Assembly: GCA_019321725.1 (NCBI GenBank)
Contig: CM033105.1
Span: 16,461,861 to 16,525,860 of the forward strand
Reading direction: 5' to 3'
From: Paulownia fortunei
Lineage: Eukaryota > Streptophyta > Magnoliopsida > Lamiales > Paulowniaceae
Length of the DNA: 64,000 bases
Under the pieces are notes generated by a model, which ran no database searches, had not been told where the DNA came from, and worked only from the letters and a program-made list of their open reading frames with translations. Below, one piece after another: positions 24,885 to 37,549 of this stretch. The translations under genes and the position numbers were made by a program. How positions within the stretch are numbered: position 1 is the first letter of the stretch; each line of letters opens with the position of its first letter.

Positions 24885-25804
24885 CTTTCGTTTTTCATAT
24901 ACATTTTGAACCGACCAGTGATATTTTATACTTTTATTATAAAATATTTAATACATATATTATACTTACTTATATAATACTTGACGAATAATATTCTATT
25001 TTAATAAATATTTATAATATTTAATATATAATCTAAAAGTTATTTATAAGTATTAATGAAATATTATATAAATAAAAAATAAAAAATCTAATAATTTATG
25101 AATATATTAATTATTATTAAATAGTTATTTTAAGTTATGTCATAATTATAACTTAAATAAAATAAAAATACTTATAAAATAATTTTTACATAATTTAGAT
25201 ATAAATACAAACACAATTAATATAAAAATAATATTAAAAGAAGCTGTATTTTTATTTATGAATAATTCTTTTACATTCATATTTTATATATTTTACCCGT
25301 ACGCCTACAAATCTATATATTAACTGTTTTTATATTTTTTGTCGATTATTTTATAGTAATTTTTAACAAAAAATTATAATATGCTCGTACATATTAAATG
25401 TCGAATTTTTCCCATTTCATATTTTAGTGACTAGGCCTGCTATAAAAATCCACAATTTCTTATAATATTTTCATTTAAACTAAGAAAACTACTTTAGTGT
25501 TGTGATGTTTAATGATGAAAATCACATTTCTGGTTTAGCATAATGAACTCAGAGTCTGATTATGCTAAAACAGATTGTTTTCCACTATTTATTTACTATA
25601 AACCGTGATTTTTGAAGTTAAATTGACACACGCTAAACTTTTACGAAATTGATTATTCGCATAATCAACTTAAATTTATTTATTTATTTATAGTTAATTC
25701 TCAGAACAGTCTCTTAAGCTCCTTGGAACTTTACCATAAGCACTATCATTTGATTATAGTTACTTGTATTAGTTTAGTTAACAAATACGACTTATGCTAC
25801 ACTC
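24233..25804. other. AT-rich intergenic region
   Basis: No gene seen. It contains a ~35-base TA repeat (24848-24882) and very AT-rich sequence from 24.9 to 25.4 kb. Confidence 0.5.
24848..24882. repeat. (TA)n microsatellite
   Basis: Perfect alternating TA over about 35 bases. Confidence 0.95.
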
Positions 25805-25813
25805 TCAGTCAAG

Positions 25814-26791
25814 GGGGGTTTATCAAAATATTATATTTTAATAAAATAATTATCAAAATACCGTGAAATGAAAATGAGTTAAGTTTTTATGGCTGAGCGT
25901 TAGTCTGACTAACACTTTTTATTTTTTTTATTTTTTTTATTCGAATACGTTAATCAAAGTGTTATGTTAGGTAACGCTTGCCAAATTGTCAAATTGTCAT
26001 TTTGTCAAAGCACTACCAAGCTAACACTTTGTGTTTTTTTTTTTTTTATTTATTTATTTTTTATTAAATTTAAATAATATAATTTCACACACATATATAA
26101 TTATTAATTAAAATATGTTAATTATGTATATATATATATATATAATTTATTCATAATATATGTATTTAACATTTTATGTAATTATATTATTATACATGTA
26201 AATATAAAAAGTTTAAATTTTAAATAAAATTTAACAAATTTTTTTTAAAAAAATATTATATAAATAAATTTCAAACATCTTATCAGTTTACAATGTATAT
26301 AATCTGTTTAATTTGATTACTTTATTCATTTATATAATAAAAAAATTTAATCGTCGGTTAAATTTTATTTAAAATTTAAAATATTTATATTTACATATAT
26401 AATAGTATAATTACACAAAATGTTAAATACACATAATATGAATAAATTACACATATATATACAATTGACACATTTTAATTAATAATTATATATATATAAT
26501 TAAATTACTTAAAAAAACAAAAACAAAAACAAAAACAAAAATAGAATTTGGAATTTGCCAAAGCGTTACACCATGTAACGTTTTTGGCAAATTCCAAATT
26601 TGTCAAAGCGTAATACTTTGGTCAAAGCGTTACCCCGTTACCCGAGGTAACGCTTCCCCATGAAAAATAAAAAAATTAAAATTAAAAGCATTACACTACT
26701 TAACGCATTGTCATAAAAATCTATATCCCAATTATTACATAATATTTTAAAAGTTATTTAATTTAATTATAATATTTTACTAAAACCCCCC
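25814..26791. mobile_element. Foldback/MULE-type MITE, near-complete palindrome
   Basis: The left end GGGGGTTTATCAAAATATTAT and the reverse complement of the right end GGGGGGTTTTAGTAAAATATT match. The flanks are TCAGTCAAG (25805-25813) and TCAGTGAAG (26792-26800), a 9-bp duplication with one change, as in Mutator-like elements. Inverted similarity continues inward through GTCAAAGCGTTAC-type motifs, a poly-T/poly-A pair and AT-rich blocks. Among these is AATTTAACATTTTATGT-like near 26165, mirrored near 26420. Two arms of about 400 bp surround a centre at about 26240-26350. No open frame is present, so it is non-autonomous. Confidence 0.8.
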
Positions 26792-27202
26792 TCAGTGAAG
26801 CCTTTTATTAATAGCAGCAATAATAACAATCCTAATAATGGTAATATTATTAGTATATCTTAAGCAGCATTCCAATTTGTATACGCTTTGTTTGGATTCA
26901 TTTCGTCCAAATATTTTCCTTCTCCACAAGGAAAATGTGTTTGAGAAATGCTATTTCAAAAATACATTTTTATTACCAAAAAATATTTATCAATCATTAT
27001 TTAAATTAAATAGTTATATATATTCTATATCCAATAACTACAACAAAACAATATTAAAAAAATACTATCACTTTTTTCACATATTCCCCAACCCCACTTA
27101 GAGGTGTAAATGAATTGAAATAAGTTGAACACATTATTATTCAAATTTATTTGATTTTTTATCGAATTTTAAAAATTGTGTTTGAGTTTGGTTTGTCATT
27201 AA

Positions 27203-27322
27203 TTGAATCGAGTTTGAACAAACTTTAATTGAATCGAGTTTAAACGAACTTTAATTAAAACAAACTTTAATTGAATCGAGTTTAAACGAACTTTAATTGA
27301 ATCGAGTTTTAACAAACTTTAA
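27203..27322 (+). repeat. 26-bp tandem repeat, ~4.6 copies
   Basis: The unit is TTGAATCGAGTTTAAACGAA followed by CTTTAA, with a shortened 16-base third unit lacking the middle. It is non-coding. Confidence 0.9.
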
Positions 27323-27539
27323 TTCAATTAAAAACGGATTAAGGTGAGTAATTTGATAATTTTATACATATTTTTCTATTTTTTTACAAATTCAAGCTCT
27401 GACTCGAGCCGAATTTTAGATCATATCAAACGAAAAAAAATATTCAAATTTAATTTATTAAATTAGCGAATTGAGTTTAAACGAGTTTAATTACTTAAGA
27501 AAAAATACTTCCCCCAACCCCTTGTTGGTCTAATTAGGC

Positions 27540-27900
27540 ATATAAACACCATAACCAATATTTTCGGAATCGGATGAGATTGGCCGTTCAATTCGAACGT
27601 TTCAATTCGATTAATTTTAAAAATTGTTTATAGGTTTAATAGATCAAAACCAATAAAAAATTAATCAAATCAATTAAAAATTGATTAAAAAAACTAATTA
27701 AAAATTGGTCAAACAGGTTGTTTTTATTTTTTTTATATTTTTTTGAGAAAATTTAAAATTTAAAATTTGATATTTTGTTATATATGTAATTATTTATATT
27801 TTAGACTTTGTTAAATTTTTTAATTAGTTATTTTTTTTACTTTTAAAATATATTATATAACATTTAATTTATTATATTACTATTTTACATAATATAATAA
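27540..27900 (-). repeat. Dispersed AT-rich repeat, copy B (reverse)
   Basis: The reverse complement shares ordered blocks with 4560-4883 and 46580-47080, notably the AACAAAGTCTAAAAT region, the AAAAAAATAACTAA tract and the GATTGATTAAT-rich end. Boundaries are approximate. Confidence 0.45.
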
Positions 27901-28309
27901 AAAATATAATTAATTTTAATAATTTTTTAAAATCAATTTAATCATTGAATTTCAAGTATGAAAATACTGCAAACCCAACAAAAACAAAATTTAAACCAGA
28001 AAATAATAAAACAAAACAAAACAATCATAAGTAAAACCACTCATTTGTTTTTTACTCCAAAAGAAAACCAAAAAAATGATAAAAAAACAAAACAACAAAC
28101 GAAAAACTTACCATTCACATTTCACCCACCCCAGCTAATGGTGCCAACTGCCAGCCAAAATCTCTCCAAACCACACACACAACACACACTGAGCAGAAAC
28201 AAAACACCCCCACCCCGCAAACATAAATTCTCTCCTCTTCTTCACCTCCTCATATTCTCCCTCCCCCATTTTCTTTTCCAAGCAAATTTTCTCCGTTAAC
28301 CAAGAAGAG

Positions 28310-31300
28310 ATGGTCGAGTCGGCGCTGCTCCCAGTTCTCGGCACCGAAATTCTAATCCCTATTTGCGCCTTGGTCGGCATAGCTTTCGCCCTTGTACAAT
28401 GGGTGCTCGTCTCGAAAGTGAAGCTTTCGACCGACAAATCGCACTCCGCCGACGGCAAAAATGGGTTCACCGAAGCGCTTATCGAGGAGGAGGATGGCGT
28501 CAGTGACCACTCCGTCGTTCAGAAGTGCGCCGACATCCAATCTGCCATCTCCGAAGGTGAGTTTTCTGTCTTTTCATGCTTTTATGTATGTGTTGTATTC
28601 TTTGAATAGCACAAGCGTACTTTTGTTTTTCAAGATATGGTTTTTTAGGATTGATGGATCCTGAAGATTTTTGTTTGGGGTTTTATTTTTTATGGCCATA
28701 TGTTAGCTTTATGTATTCAATTTTTTATTTACATTTCGTGTATGTATATGTGTATCTCTGGTGTGTGTGTGAGAGAGAGAGAGGGAGGGAGGGTGTATTG
28801 TGCGTGTTCTTATTGTACTTCTTGCGCGGTTTAGAGCAGAGAGTTTGTATTTCGGGCTTATATTTAGTTGGGTTGAAGCTCAGATCTTCCCCTTTGTTCT
28901 CTCTTTTCATATATATGCATATATCCCAAATATACACCCATGAACTGCTGCGTAGAACTCAAAAGTGATTATTCACCCCTCAAAAAAAAAAAAAAAAAAA
29001 AAAAAGAAAACAGAAGCAGCAGCAGCAGCAGAAGGAAGATTCGAAGTATTTGTATCAGATTCTGTGTTTTCCCCATCTTGTTTCTGCCTTGTACTTTTAC
29101 TGCCTGATTTCTTTCCTCTTCTTGAAGGTGGAAATATTTTTTCCATATTATTTTGTAGTTCTATTGTACCTTAGTATACTGTAGGCAATTAAAAAACCAA
29201 GGCTGATTTTTTTCCTCTTCTTGAAGGTGGAAATATTTTTTCCATATTATTTTGTAGTTTTTATTGTACCTTAGTATACTGTGGGCAATTAAAAAATCAA
29301 GGCTGATTTTTTTCTTTGTGGTGGGTGTTCATAATGTTTGATTGATTAAAGAATGCACTTGGTTGCCTTTTTGCCAAGCCCTGTGATGTGGGGATATCTC
29401 ATAAAGATCTATCTTCTTCCTTTGTTATTACTGTTTCATATTTGATTTTCCTGTTTATTATAATGTTTTCTTTATGGACACGTGTGTGTAGGCTTGGACT
29501 TTAGTCTTTGGTCCCCTTTAATTATTGTATTAATACTAGTTGAATTTAACTGGCACGCCATGTTACATACTTTAATTACAAGTACGTTGCTGTTTATTTA
29601 CTCATCCAACGGGCCCTATTTAATAAGTAAAAAACAGATGTTGCTGAATTATATTTTTTCCTTCTTATTCTTGTCGGTGTTGTGTATTTTGTGAGATCTT
29701 ATAAATCTTGTTCACATGGGATTATTTTCTCTCTTTAATATTCTGACAATGTTTTATTAGTATTTCTTTATTCTCTAGTGCACATCAGCTGGTGTCATTC
29801 TGAATTGAATGCTAAATTTGCTTAAGGTTGCTGTTTGGTGCTTACCTTCTTGTTGCCCTTTATCATAGATTGGATCTGGAATGCTTGAATTAGTTTATTT
29901 AAAAGGGTAAACCTTGGTGGAGCCTTCATACGTTCTCTCTCTCTCTCTATGTGTATATATATACATATACATGTATATATGTATGCATAATTTATGTAAA
30001 TTGCAAAAGTAGTGAGAACAACATGAACTATAATCTAGAACTTGGTGAAGTTGTTAGCGTTAAAGTGTCTTGTTCCAGTCATGATCATGGTTCCAATTTT
30101 AACATTATACTTCTTCTATCGATAATTAGTAATTTCTGTGAGAGCTAAAAATATTCTCATGTAAAATATAGTTTTAAGGTGAACAGATAGACATATTCAT
30201 GAAAATGTGTGCATGAATACTTTTGTCAGGATAATTACTTGAAGAATGTTTTCTCCATTCTATTTGAACTATCAAAATGCAATTTAGTTATAAGACGTAA
30301 AAACTATTAAACTAATATTTTTGAGCTGATACTGGTAATGAAATGCTGGGATTTGCACAATATTTGACAATATGGTTCTGGAGCAGCTGCAATATGTCCT
30401 GTGGGCAATGGTGCAAAAGTGTGGGTTATTAAAACATATTGTAAACACTCCATTTCTTCTTCTTCCCTTTCTGGTTTTTCTGGATCTTTTTTTCTGAAAG
30501 TTGAATTGGGAGAAGATAGATGCTAAAGATGCTTTTGGAATTATAACATTTACTTGTTTGAACATTTTTCCTCTGAAAAACGAAATGGAAACTTGACCAA
30601 CAAATGCCTGATTACTGTCCCAACTTGTGCTGAGATCCTTCTGATATGCTAATTGTTATGTCACAGGTGCAACATCATTTCTTGTCACCGAGTACCAATA
30701 TGTTGGTGTCTTCATGGTTGCTTTTGCCGTCTTAATTTTCGTCTTCCTTGGCTCCGTGGAAGGATTCAGTACAAAGCCGCAACCTTGTACATATGACAGC
30801 ACCAAATTCTGCAAGCCTGCTCTTGCCACGGCTGCTTTTAGCACCATATCCTTCGTTCTTGGTGCCATCACATCTGTGGTTTCTGGCTTTCTTGGAATGA
30901 AAATTGCCACCTATGCCAATGCCCGAACTACTTTAGAGGCTAGGAAAGGTGTAGGAAAAGCTTTCATTGTTGCATTTAGATCTGGTGCAGTGATGGGTTT
31001 CCTTCTTGCTGCAAACGGTCTTCTGGTTTTGTACATTGCCATCAACCTCTTCAAGTTGTACTATGGTGATGACTGGGAAGGCCTATTTGAGGCTATAACT
31101 GGTTATGGACTTGGTGGATCTTCGATGGCTCTGTTTGGCAGAGTTGGTGGAGGTATTTACACAAAAGCTGCTGATGTAGGGGCGGATCTTGTGGGCAAGG
31201 TGGAAAGGAACATCCCAGAAGATGACCCCAGGAACCCTGCGGTAAGACGAAAGTAACATTAAGAATGCTCAAAGTTGCTTAGAGTTATTACTTCTTTCAT

Positions 31301-33913
31301 TTGGAATTTATATTTTGAAAATATTGCAGGTCATTGCAGATAATGTTGGTGACAATGTTGGGGATATTGCTGGTATGGGGTCTGATCTATTTGGCTCGTA
31401 TGCAGAATCTTCCTGTGCGGCTCTTGTTGTTGCTTCCATCTCATCTTTTGGGATTAACCATGACTTGACTGCTATGCTATATCCTCTTCTAATCAGCTCC
31501 ATGGGAATCCTCGTTTGTTTGCTGACCACCTTATTTGCAACTGATTTCTTTGAGGTCAAAGCTGTCAACGAAATTGAACCAGCACTGAAGAAGCAACTTA
31601 TTATCTCCACAGTATTGATGACTGTTGGAATAGCTTTTGTTAGCTGGATTGGCCTTCCTTCCTCCTTCACAATATTTAATTTTGGAATCCAGAAAGATGT
31701 TAAGAGCTGGTGAGTTCAATATCGCTCTGGTTATCAGTTGCTACTCCTACAAATTTCTTAATGACTTTACTTTCATCACAGAGTGACATTTACATCATAT
31801 CTTCACTTCAAAATGTTTCACCCATGTCATTACTAGCTGTTTAAGTTATAAAGCCTTATTTTTCCTTTTTCTCTTTCCTCCTCTTCACTTAGAGAAGATT
31901 GTAAAGTTCGAATCATTTAGTTCTCTCTCTCTGAGATTTTTGATAAAGGGAAATGTATATCTATTTCATTTTCTTGCTCTTCTTTCCTCATATTCCTGAA
32001 CAGCATATGACTCTGAGGTTACAGGCAATTATTCCTATGTGTTGCTGTTGGTTTGTGGGCTGGCTTGATCATTGGGTTTGTCACGGAGTACTACACAAGC
32101 AATGCTTATAGGTATCTTTCTGGAAAGAGTTATCCTGTGTGGAGTAAATTTTGAATGTAATTGGTTTTGAAGTCATGTTTTTTGTTGTTTTCAGCCCGGT
32201 ACAAGATGTTGCTGATTCCTGCCGCACTGGAGCAGCTACCAATGTCATTTTCGGCCTTGCCTTGGGATACAAATCAGTTATTATTCCAATTTTTGCCATA
32301 GCAATTAGCATTTTTGTTAGTTTTAGTTTTGCTGCAATGTATGGCATAGCAGTAGCTGCTCTTGGAATGCTGAGTACCATAGCCACTGGTTTGGCCATTG
32401 ATGCATATGGACCAATCAGTGACAATGCTGGGGGTATTGCTGAGATGGCAGGCATGAGCCACACAATTCGAGAGAGGACTGATGCCCTTGATGCTGCAGG
32501 AAACACCACTGCAGCTATTGGAAAGGTAATAAGTGTTTTCATTCTATGCCACGGAATTGGCAGGTTTTGTCTAGTTGTACATTAATGGGTTTTGTATGTG
32601 TTGGAGTTTTGCAGCTTGTTGTATTTGCAATTGATTTAATTTTTCTTTGGAGAGCATGTGACTTATAAGCAACTTTTGTACCATCCACTTTTGTTTCATA
32701 TACACATTAAAACCCCCTGCTTTCAAATCGTCTTTCTATAAGCATTGTGATTGCGTTAAAATCAAGAATATAGGTTCCTTCCATGTGGGTAATTTTTTCT
32801 TTTTTTCTTTTTTTTCCCCAAAAGGGATATAGTAGTGTTTAAACTGTTGTAGTATTTTTTGAGGTCTATACTTAAAATAATCATTTCAGCAAGCCTTTGT
32901 CCAAGATTCGTGTATCAACAGGCAGTCTTGATTAATATTTTTGTATGTAACAAAGTGGTCTTTTCTCAGGGATTTGCAATTGGATCTGCTGCTCTTGTGT
33001 CCCTTGCCCTCTTTGGTGCATTTGTCAGCCGTGCAGCCATATCAACTGTAGATGTTTTAACTCCAAAAGTATTCATTGGTTTGATTGTGGGTGCTATGCT
33101 TCCTTACTGGTTCTCAGCCATGACAATGAAGAGTGTGGGTAGTGCAGCTCTCAAGATGGTTGAAGAAGTGCGCAGGCAGTTTAACACCATCCCTGGTCTC
33201 ATGGAAGGCACTGCTAAGCCTGACTATGCAACTTGCGTCAAGATCTCCACAGATGCATCTCTCAAGGAGATGATCCCTCCTGGTGCTCTTGTCATGCTTA
33301 CACCTCTCATTGTGGGCATTTTCTTTGGTGTGGAAACACTTTCTGGTGTGCTTGCTGGATCTCTCGTGTCTGGTGTTCAGGTGATGTCACTGAATTTGTT
33401 CTCTCTTACATTTATATAAATGCCCAGGGAGGCTTCCAGTATATAACATGGACTTAAAATGAGTTATCAGCATTGCACTGAGTCTCCGACTTTGACATTG
33501 AGATATAATTTGACACTTGGTATCCCTCATTTATGTGATGCAGATTGCTATCTCTGCATCAAACACTGGTGGTGCTTGGGATAATGCCAAGAAATATATT
33601 GAGGTAAAGTTTTCACTTGAGTTTTATCTCGTGCAGTTACACGTGCCTGTAGGATTGAATCTATACTTGATATGTTAATGGTGTGCCAATGATTCTTGGA
33701 CAATAGGCTGGTGCTTCTGAGCATGCCCGGACTCTCGGTCCTAAAGGATCTGATGCACACAAGGCAGCTGTAATTGGGGACACTGTTGGGGACCCACTGA
33801 AGGATACATCCGGACCATCACTAAACATTCTTATCAAGTTAATGGCTGTAGAATCACTCGTGTTCGCCCCCTTCTTTGCTGCCCATGGTGGCTTGCTCTT
33901 CAAGATTTTCTAA
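28310..33913 (+). CDS. AVP1: Vacuolar H+-pyrophosphatase, type I (V-PPase)
   Basis: Tonoplast proton pump that hydrolyses pyrophosphate to acidify the vacuole and remove cytosolic PPi. Eight exons: 28310-28556, 30667-31241, 31330-31709, 32025-32111, 32195-32525, 32970-33380, 33544-33603, 33707-33913. All introns are GT-AG and the joined length is 2298 nt (765 aa), the usual size for plant V-PPases. About 16 hydrophobic membrane spans are evident. The PPi-binding signature [11 protein letters not shown] is at 252-262, followed by [20 protein letters not shown] and later [21 protein letters not shown]. The motif [10 protein letters not shown] has Ala where K+-independent type II pumps have Lys, so it is a K+-dependent type I pump. 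The C-terminus [19 protein letters not shown]...GLLFKIF is typical. Intron 1 is 2.1 kb and carries a local duplication. No defects were seen; the gene appears intact. Confidence 0.97.
29106..29304 (+). repeat. Tandem duplication (~100 bp) in V-PPase intron 1
   Basis: Copies 29106-29204 and 29205-29304 share GAAGGTGGAAATATTTTTTC, TTGTACCTTAGTATACTGT and GGCAATTAAAAAA with only a few differences, and a third copy starts at 29305 for about ten bases. It lies well away from the splice sites. Confidence 0.9.
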
Positions 33914-35150
33914 GGCGACATGAAATGCCCTGCATTCCATTCCCTCCCACATTTTGTAATCTCAATGTCCAAGTATGACTGGTTTTGCTGCGTTCTAAAT
34001 TTTATCCTTTATAAGATCTAGATTATGAGGAGTATTTTTCCATCATCAATGGTCAATCTTGTGAAGAGTTGACACATCGTCTATATTCTTTTACCGAGTA
34101 AATGAACAGTATATTATTAATTTCAGTTCTTTTTGGCGACTTATTTTTGAGCAGGTCAGCGAATTGCGAATTTGATCGTTTAACTTGACAAGTCCGAGTT
34201 AGAAACTGTTCTTTTCTGATTTTTGATCTTTTATTTGGAGAGTATTTGACTAAACTTATTTAAATATTTTATAAATTTCTACATTTTATAAATGTAACAT
34301 TTATAAGATGTTAGATTTTATATTAAAAATAAATTTTTAAAGTGTTTTGGTAAAATAGAAGTTAGAAATGTAGGTTTTATAAGTAATATGATTAAATTAA
34401 AAGAATTTTTATAAGTTCTTAAAAAAAATATAGATTTTTTTTTTTTTTATTTAAATGAGCTTATAAGCTCAGTTGTGACAATGTATAAGTTTACTCAAAC
34501 ACCCTGCATTGTTGTTTCTTGGTCTAACGTCATAAATAAGCCCACAATAACATATGATAATGTTGTCCATTAATCGTTTTGCAATACATAATTTAATCAG
34601 TTGTAGGACAATTAAATTCACAAAACAAATTTTTAATAGTTTTTTGTATAACTATTTAATAATCAACCTGTTTAATTATCTCTTATTCTGGGACCAAAAG
34701 GGAAACTGTAAAGGAAAGGGAAAGGAGAAGGGAAATGGTTTAAATCATTCCCTCAAAGGAAGGGTTTACTTGACCTTTTCATTTTGTTTGGTATCAAGAA
34801 GATAAGAGGAAAAACAAGGAAAATTGGATCCTTTTTCTCTATTTGTACTTGTATTTATAACTCAGTCCTCCTTCCAACTTAATACACTGATCGTAACTCC
34901 GGGGCGTGTGTTTTATAGGACTTAAATCTTCATCAAAGTTTGTGTGTGTGTGTGTGTGTTTTTTTTTTTTTTTGGGTAAGACTCAAATCCTTTATTTTCT
35001 CAAGATCCTTTATCTTTCAAAGTCTCATTGGTGAACTTTAGTAATGATGTATCAGAATTAGAGTTGCATTGGGTTTCATTATCTTAGTTGTCTCATTTTT
35101 TTATTTTTTCCTGCAAAATTATTATTTAACCGATCCATGATGAGTTTTGG
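33914..35150. other. Downstream of the V-PPase, intergenic
   Basis: Begins with the V-PPase 3' UTR. It then becomes AT-rich, with a purine-rich stretch (34700-34740, AAAGGAAAGGGAAAGGAG) and a short GT repeat near 34943-34959 followed by poly-T. No gene seen. Confidence 0.5.
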
Positions 35151-36883
35151 ACTTAAAAATGATGAAGTTGTCTTGGAGGGGTAGGCTAAAATTAGTGGGC
35201 TGAGTAGTTCGTTACAAAAATAGAATGGTTTAGGTTAATTGTTGATGGAATAATAAAGCATGTGGTTGAAGCCAGTAATTGGATGGTGTGCCCTCCTAGA
35301 GTAGCTCATGCCCAATTATGAAGAGGGCCCAATTGATGATCTCATATTAGTGAGCCCAGACCTTCCTAGGACACCAACGATACTAGGATGGGAACCTTGG
35401 AAATTATGATTATAGCAAGAATGGACTCAGAACTAATGTAATAATGTTGAAATCCTACTTAGAGAGGCAGGTCATATTTTTTTCCATAAATAGGTTCTCA
35501 CCTAAGACAAAAAGTTACGCATTCTAGAGACTAGATATCTTTTTCTTTTTAATATTACTATTTTGGATAATTCTAACTTAAATATCAAAAAATTTTTGTT
35601 AAGTCACGACTCAGTATCCCATAACCTTTGTTTTGTAGGAATTCCCTGCAAGGAAGATTGATTATTAGTTTCGTGCTGTAAATTTGCTAAGCATCAAGTG
35701 GTGCTTTCTATGGGAAGGAGTATTAAGTTGAGATATGAGGATATGGCAAGAAAAAAGAACCAATGTCAGAATTTGGAGGGGAGGAAGAGCAGTTCGACAA
35801 ACCATCCTTGTGGAGCCTCACTGGTCAAGTTAGGTCAGCTTGCAATGTATCAATTGTCAGAATTGATCACGACGGCCTTGGAGGCTACCTTGTAGAGAAG
35901 AGAGGCAACCTAACTTGTGCCTCCTCCCATATTTCCTCAAGAGAGTGGGCAGATGATAATTTTAATGCCAGTGTGGCAGTCAGGGGAGGACTGGTCCCTC
36001 GGAAAGTTGTACAACATGAAGCAAGAAGTTATATGTCAATGCAGCATGAGTAATAAGACATGATAAAGTTACAATGTAATCTCACTGAGAAAGTAGAGGA
36101 CCTTTATAGGTAGATGAGGGAGATATGGAAGTAGATGGCCAGAAAGATTGTTAGCCAAAGGAGAGGAATTCCATTTGGCGAAGGAGTATGGCAAAAGAGT
36201 TGTCAATGAACTTTAAAGCCCTCAACTACAACTATGATGGGTCTACCGATCTTTGGGAACACTTGTTCAAGTTTGAGAATTTTGAGTTGCTCCATAGTTA
36301 TTCAGATGAGGTGAAGGGCAGTGTTCTCTTGACCATGCTAGCACGACAGTGGTTTAACTAATTGCCGCAACTATCAATTTATTCATTTGATGAGTTCAAC
36401 TTGGCATTCCTCCACCAACTTTCCAGTAGCTAGAGGTACCAGAAAATGGCATCAACACTCTTTAGCCTACAGTAGAAGGAGGATGAATCTTTGAGAAGCT
36501 ATATTCAGAGGTTCACCATAGCAGCTTTAGATGAACCTTCAGCCTATGTATTAGCTAATGCCTTTGCCTGAGGCTTGCTCGATGGGGAGTCTTTTCAATC
36601 CTTAGCTAAGAAAATGGTTAAAGGCTTTGATGATTTGCTGGCTCGAGCGGGAAGTAATTTAACATAGAGGGAGCTCAGCGGATGAAGATGGTGTATAATG
36701 TAGAGAAGATGAAGGAGAAGAAGGATGAGATAGGCTTTCCAAAAGCCTAAGTTTTGAGCCCAAGGAGAAGGCTACCTTATTCTTCCAAAGGTATGAGCAA
36801 TATACTCTCTTGAGCATACCTAGATCACAGGTTTTGATGGCTGTTGAAGGTAAGAATATGGTGAAATAACTTGAAAGGCCATG
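35151..36883 (+). mobile_element. Ty3/gypsy remnant: LTR end, PBS region and gag 5' part
   Basis: Around 35686-35712 the sequence GCTAAGCATCAAGTGGTGCT followed by TTCTATGGGAA resembles the junction of a gypsy LTR end with a TGGYGCC-type primer-binding site. A decayed gag follows. The element is cut at 36883 by the long-LTR copia insertion and resumes after 44694. The left limit of the LTR was not determined. Confidence 0.6.
36188..36760 (+). pseudogene. Ty3/gypsy gag (Retrotrans_gag), decayed
   Basis: Translation from 36188 gives NYNYDGSTDLWEHLFKFENF, then LARQWFN ending in a stop. It continues through LFSLQ, SLRSYIQRFT, AFA-stop-GLLDGESFQSLAKK and DDLLARAGS. The order and motifs are those of the retrotransposon gag domain. 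At least four in-frame stops make it non-functional. Confidence 0.8.
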
Positions 36884-37232
36884 GATGGTGTTAGAGTAGG
36901 ATGCCCAATATCCAAATTAGATTGGGTGTGTTGTCTCTTTTTCTTTTGTATAGTCAATTTTATTGAGAATCATATTAATAAAAAAATATTTTTTTATCTT
37001 ATGTCTTACATCTTTTATTTCTGCACATTATATAAAGTTCTTAGACCAAATTTGGCTATGGCAGACCTGACCACGGGCTGGGTCCAAATCGGACCCGACC
37101 CGTGGCTGACCCGTGGACCCGTAACCAGCCCGTGAATCCACGGGCCGGTTACGGGTCCGAAAAATTTGGACCCGTGAACCGCCGAGTCAGCCCGGCAGTT
37201 CAAGAAAAAAAAAAAAAAAAAAAAGCTCTCTT

Positions 37233-37299
37233 GTGGCAACGGTCAAATTTTGACCGTTGCCACCAAAGTCAAACGGTCAAATTTTGACCGTTTGACTTT
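37233..37299. repeat. Two adjacent palindromes in the hAT leader
   Basis: 37233-37263 is a 31-base palindrome (15-base arms around one T). 37265-37299 is a 35-base palindrome (17-base arms around one T). Both share the centre ACGGTCAAATTTTGACCGT and differ in the outer arms. They lie between the left subterminal repeats and the transposase start. Confidence 0.95.
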
Positions 37300-37549
37300 T
37301 TTTAATTTTAATTTTAATTTTTTTTAAATTTCTTCTATAAATACCCATCAATTTTTCATTTTTTCCACACTTCAACTCTCAACTCTCAATTATCTAATTC
37401 TCAATTCTCTAATCTTCACTCTTAATTATTCATTCTCAATTCTATATTATTTTAATTCTTTCATTAAATTTTTTTCATACTTCATTTATTTCATCTTTAA
37501 TTATTTATTATTCAATTCTATATACTAAATTTTTATCATTTATAAAAAA

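Larger units (their letters stand above)
26801..28309. other. Intergenic region and leader upstream of the V-PPase
   Basis: Contains a 26-bp minisatellite (27203-27322) and a reverse copy of a dispersed repeat (about 27540-27900). From about 28100 there is a C/T-rich stretch that is likely the V-PPase 5' UTR. A plus-strand open frame ending at 28299 includes an ATG at 28138, which would be a uORF if transcribed. No other gene seen. Confidence 0.5.

Noticed and set aside
27203..27322. CRISPR-like array
   Set aside because: Simple contiguous 26-bp tandem repeat with no unique spacers, in a plant nuclear context.
28135..28470. Minus-strand open frames overlapping V-PPase exon 1
   Set aside because: Antisense shadows of the V-PPase leader and first exon.
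30284..30565. Possible gene in V-PPase intron 1 (minus strand, 93 codons)
   Set aside because: No recognisable domain, and it lies wholly inside an intron with clear GT-AG borders.
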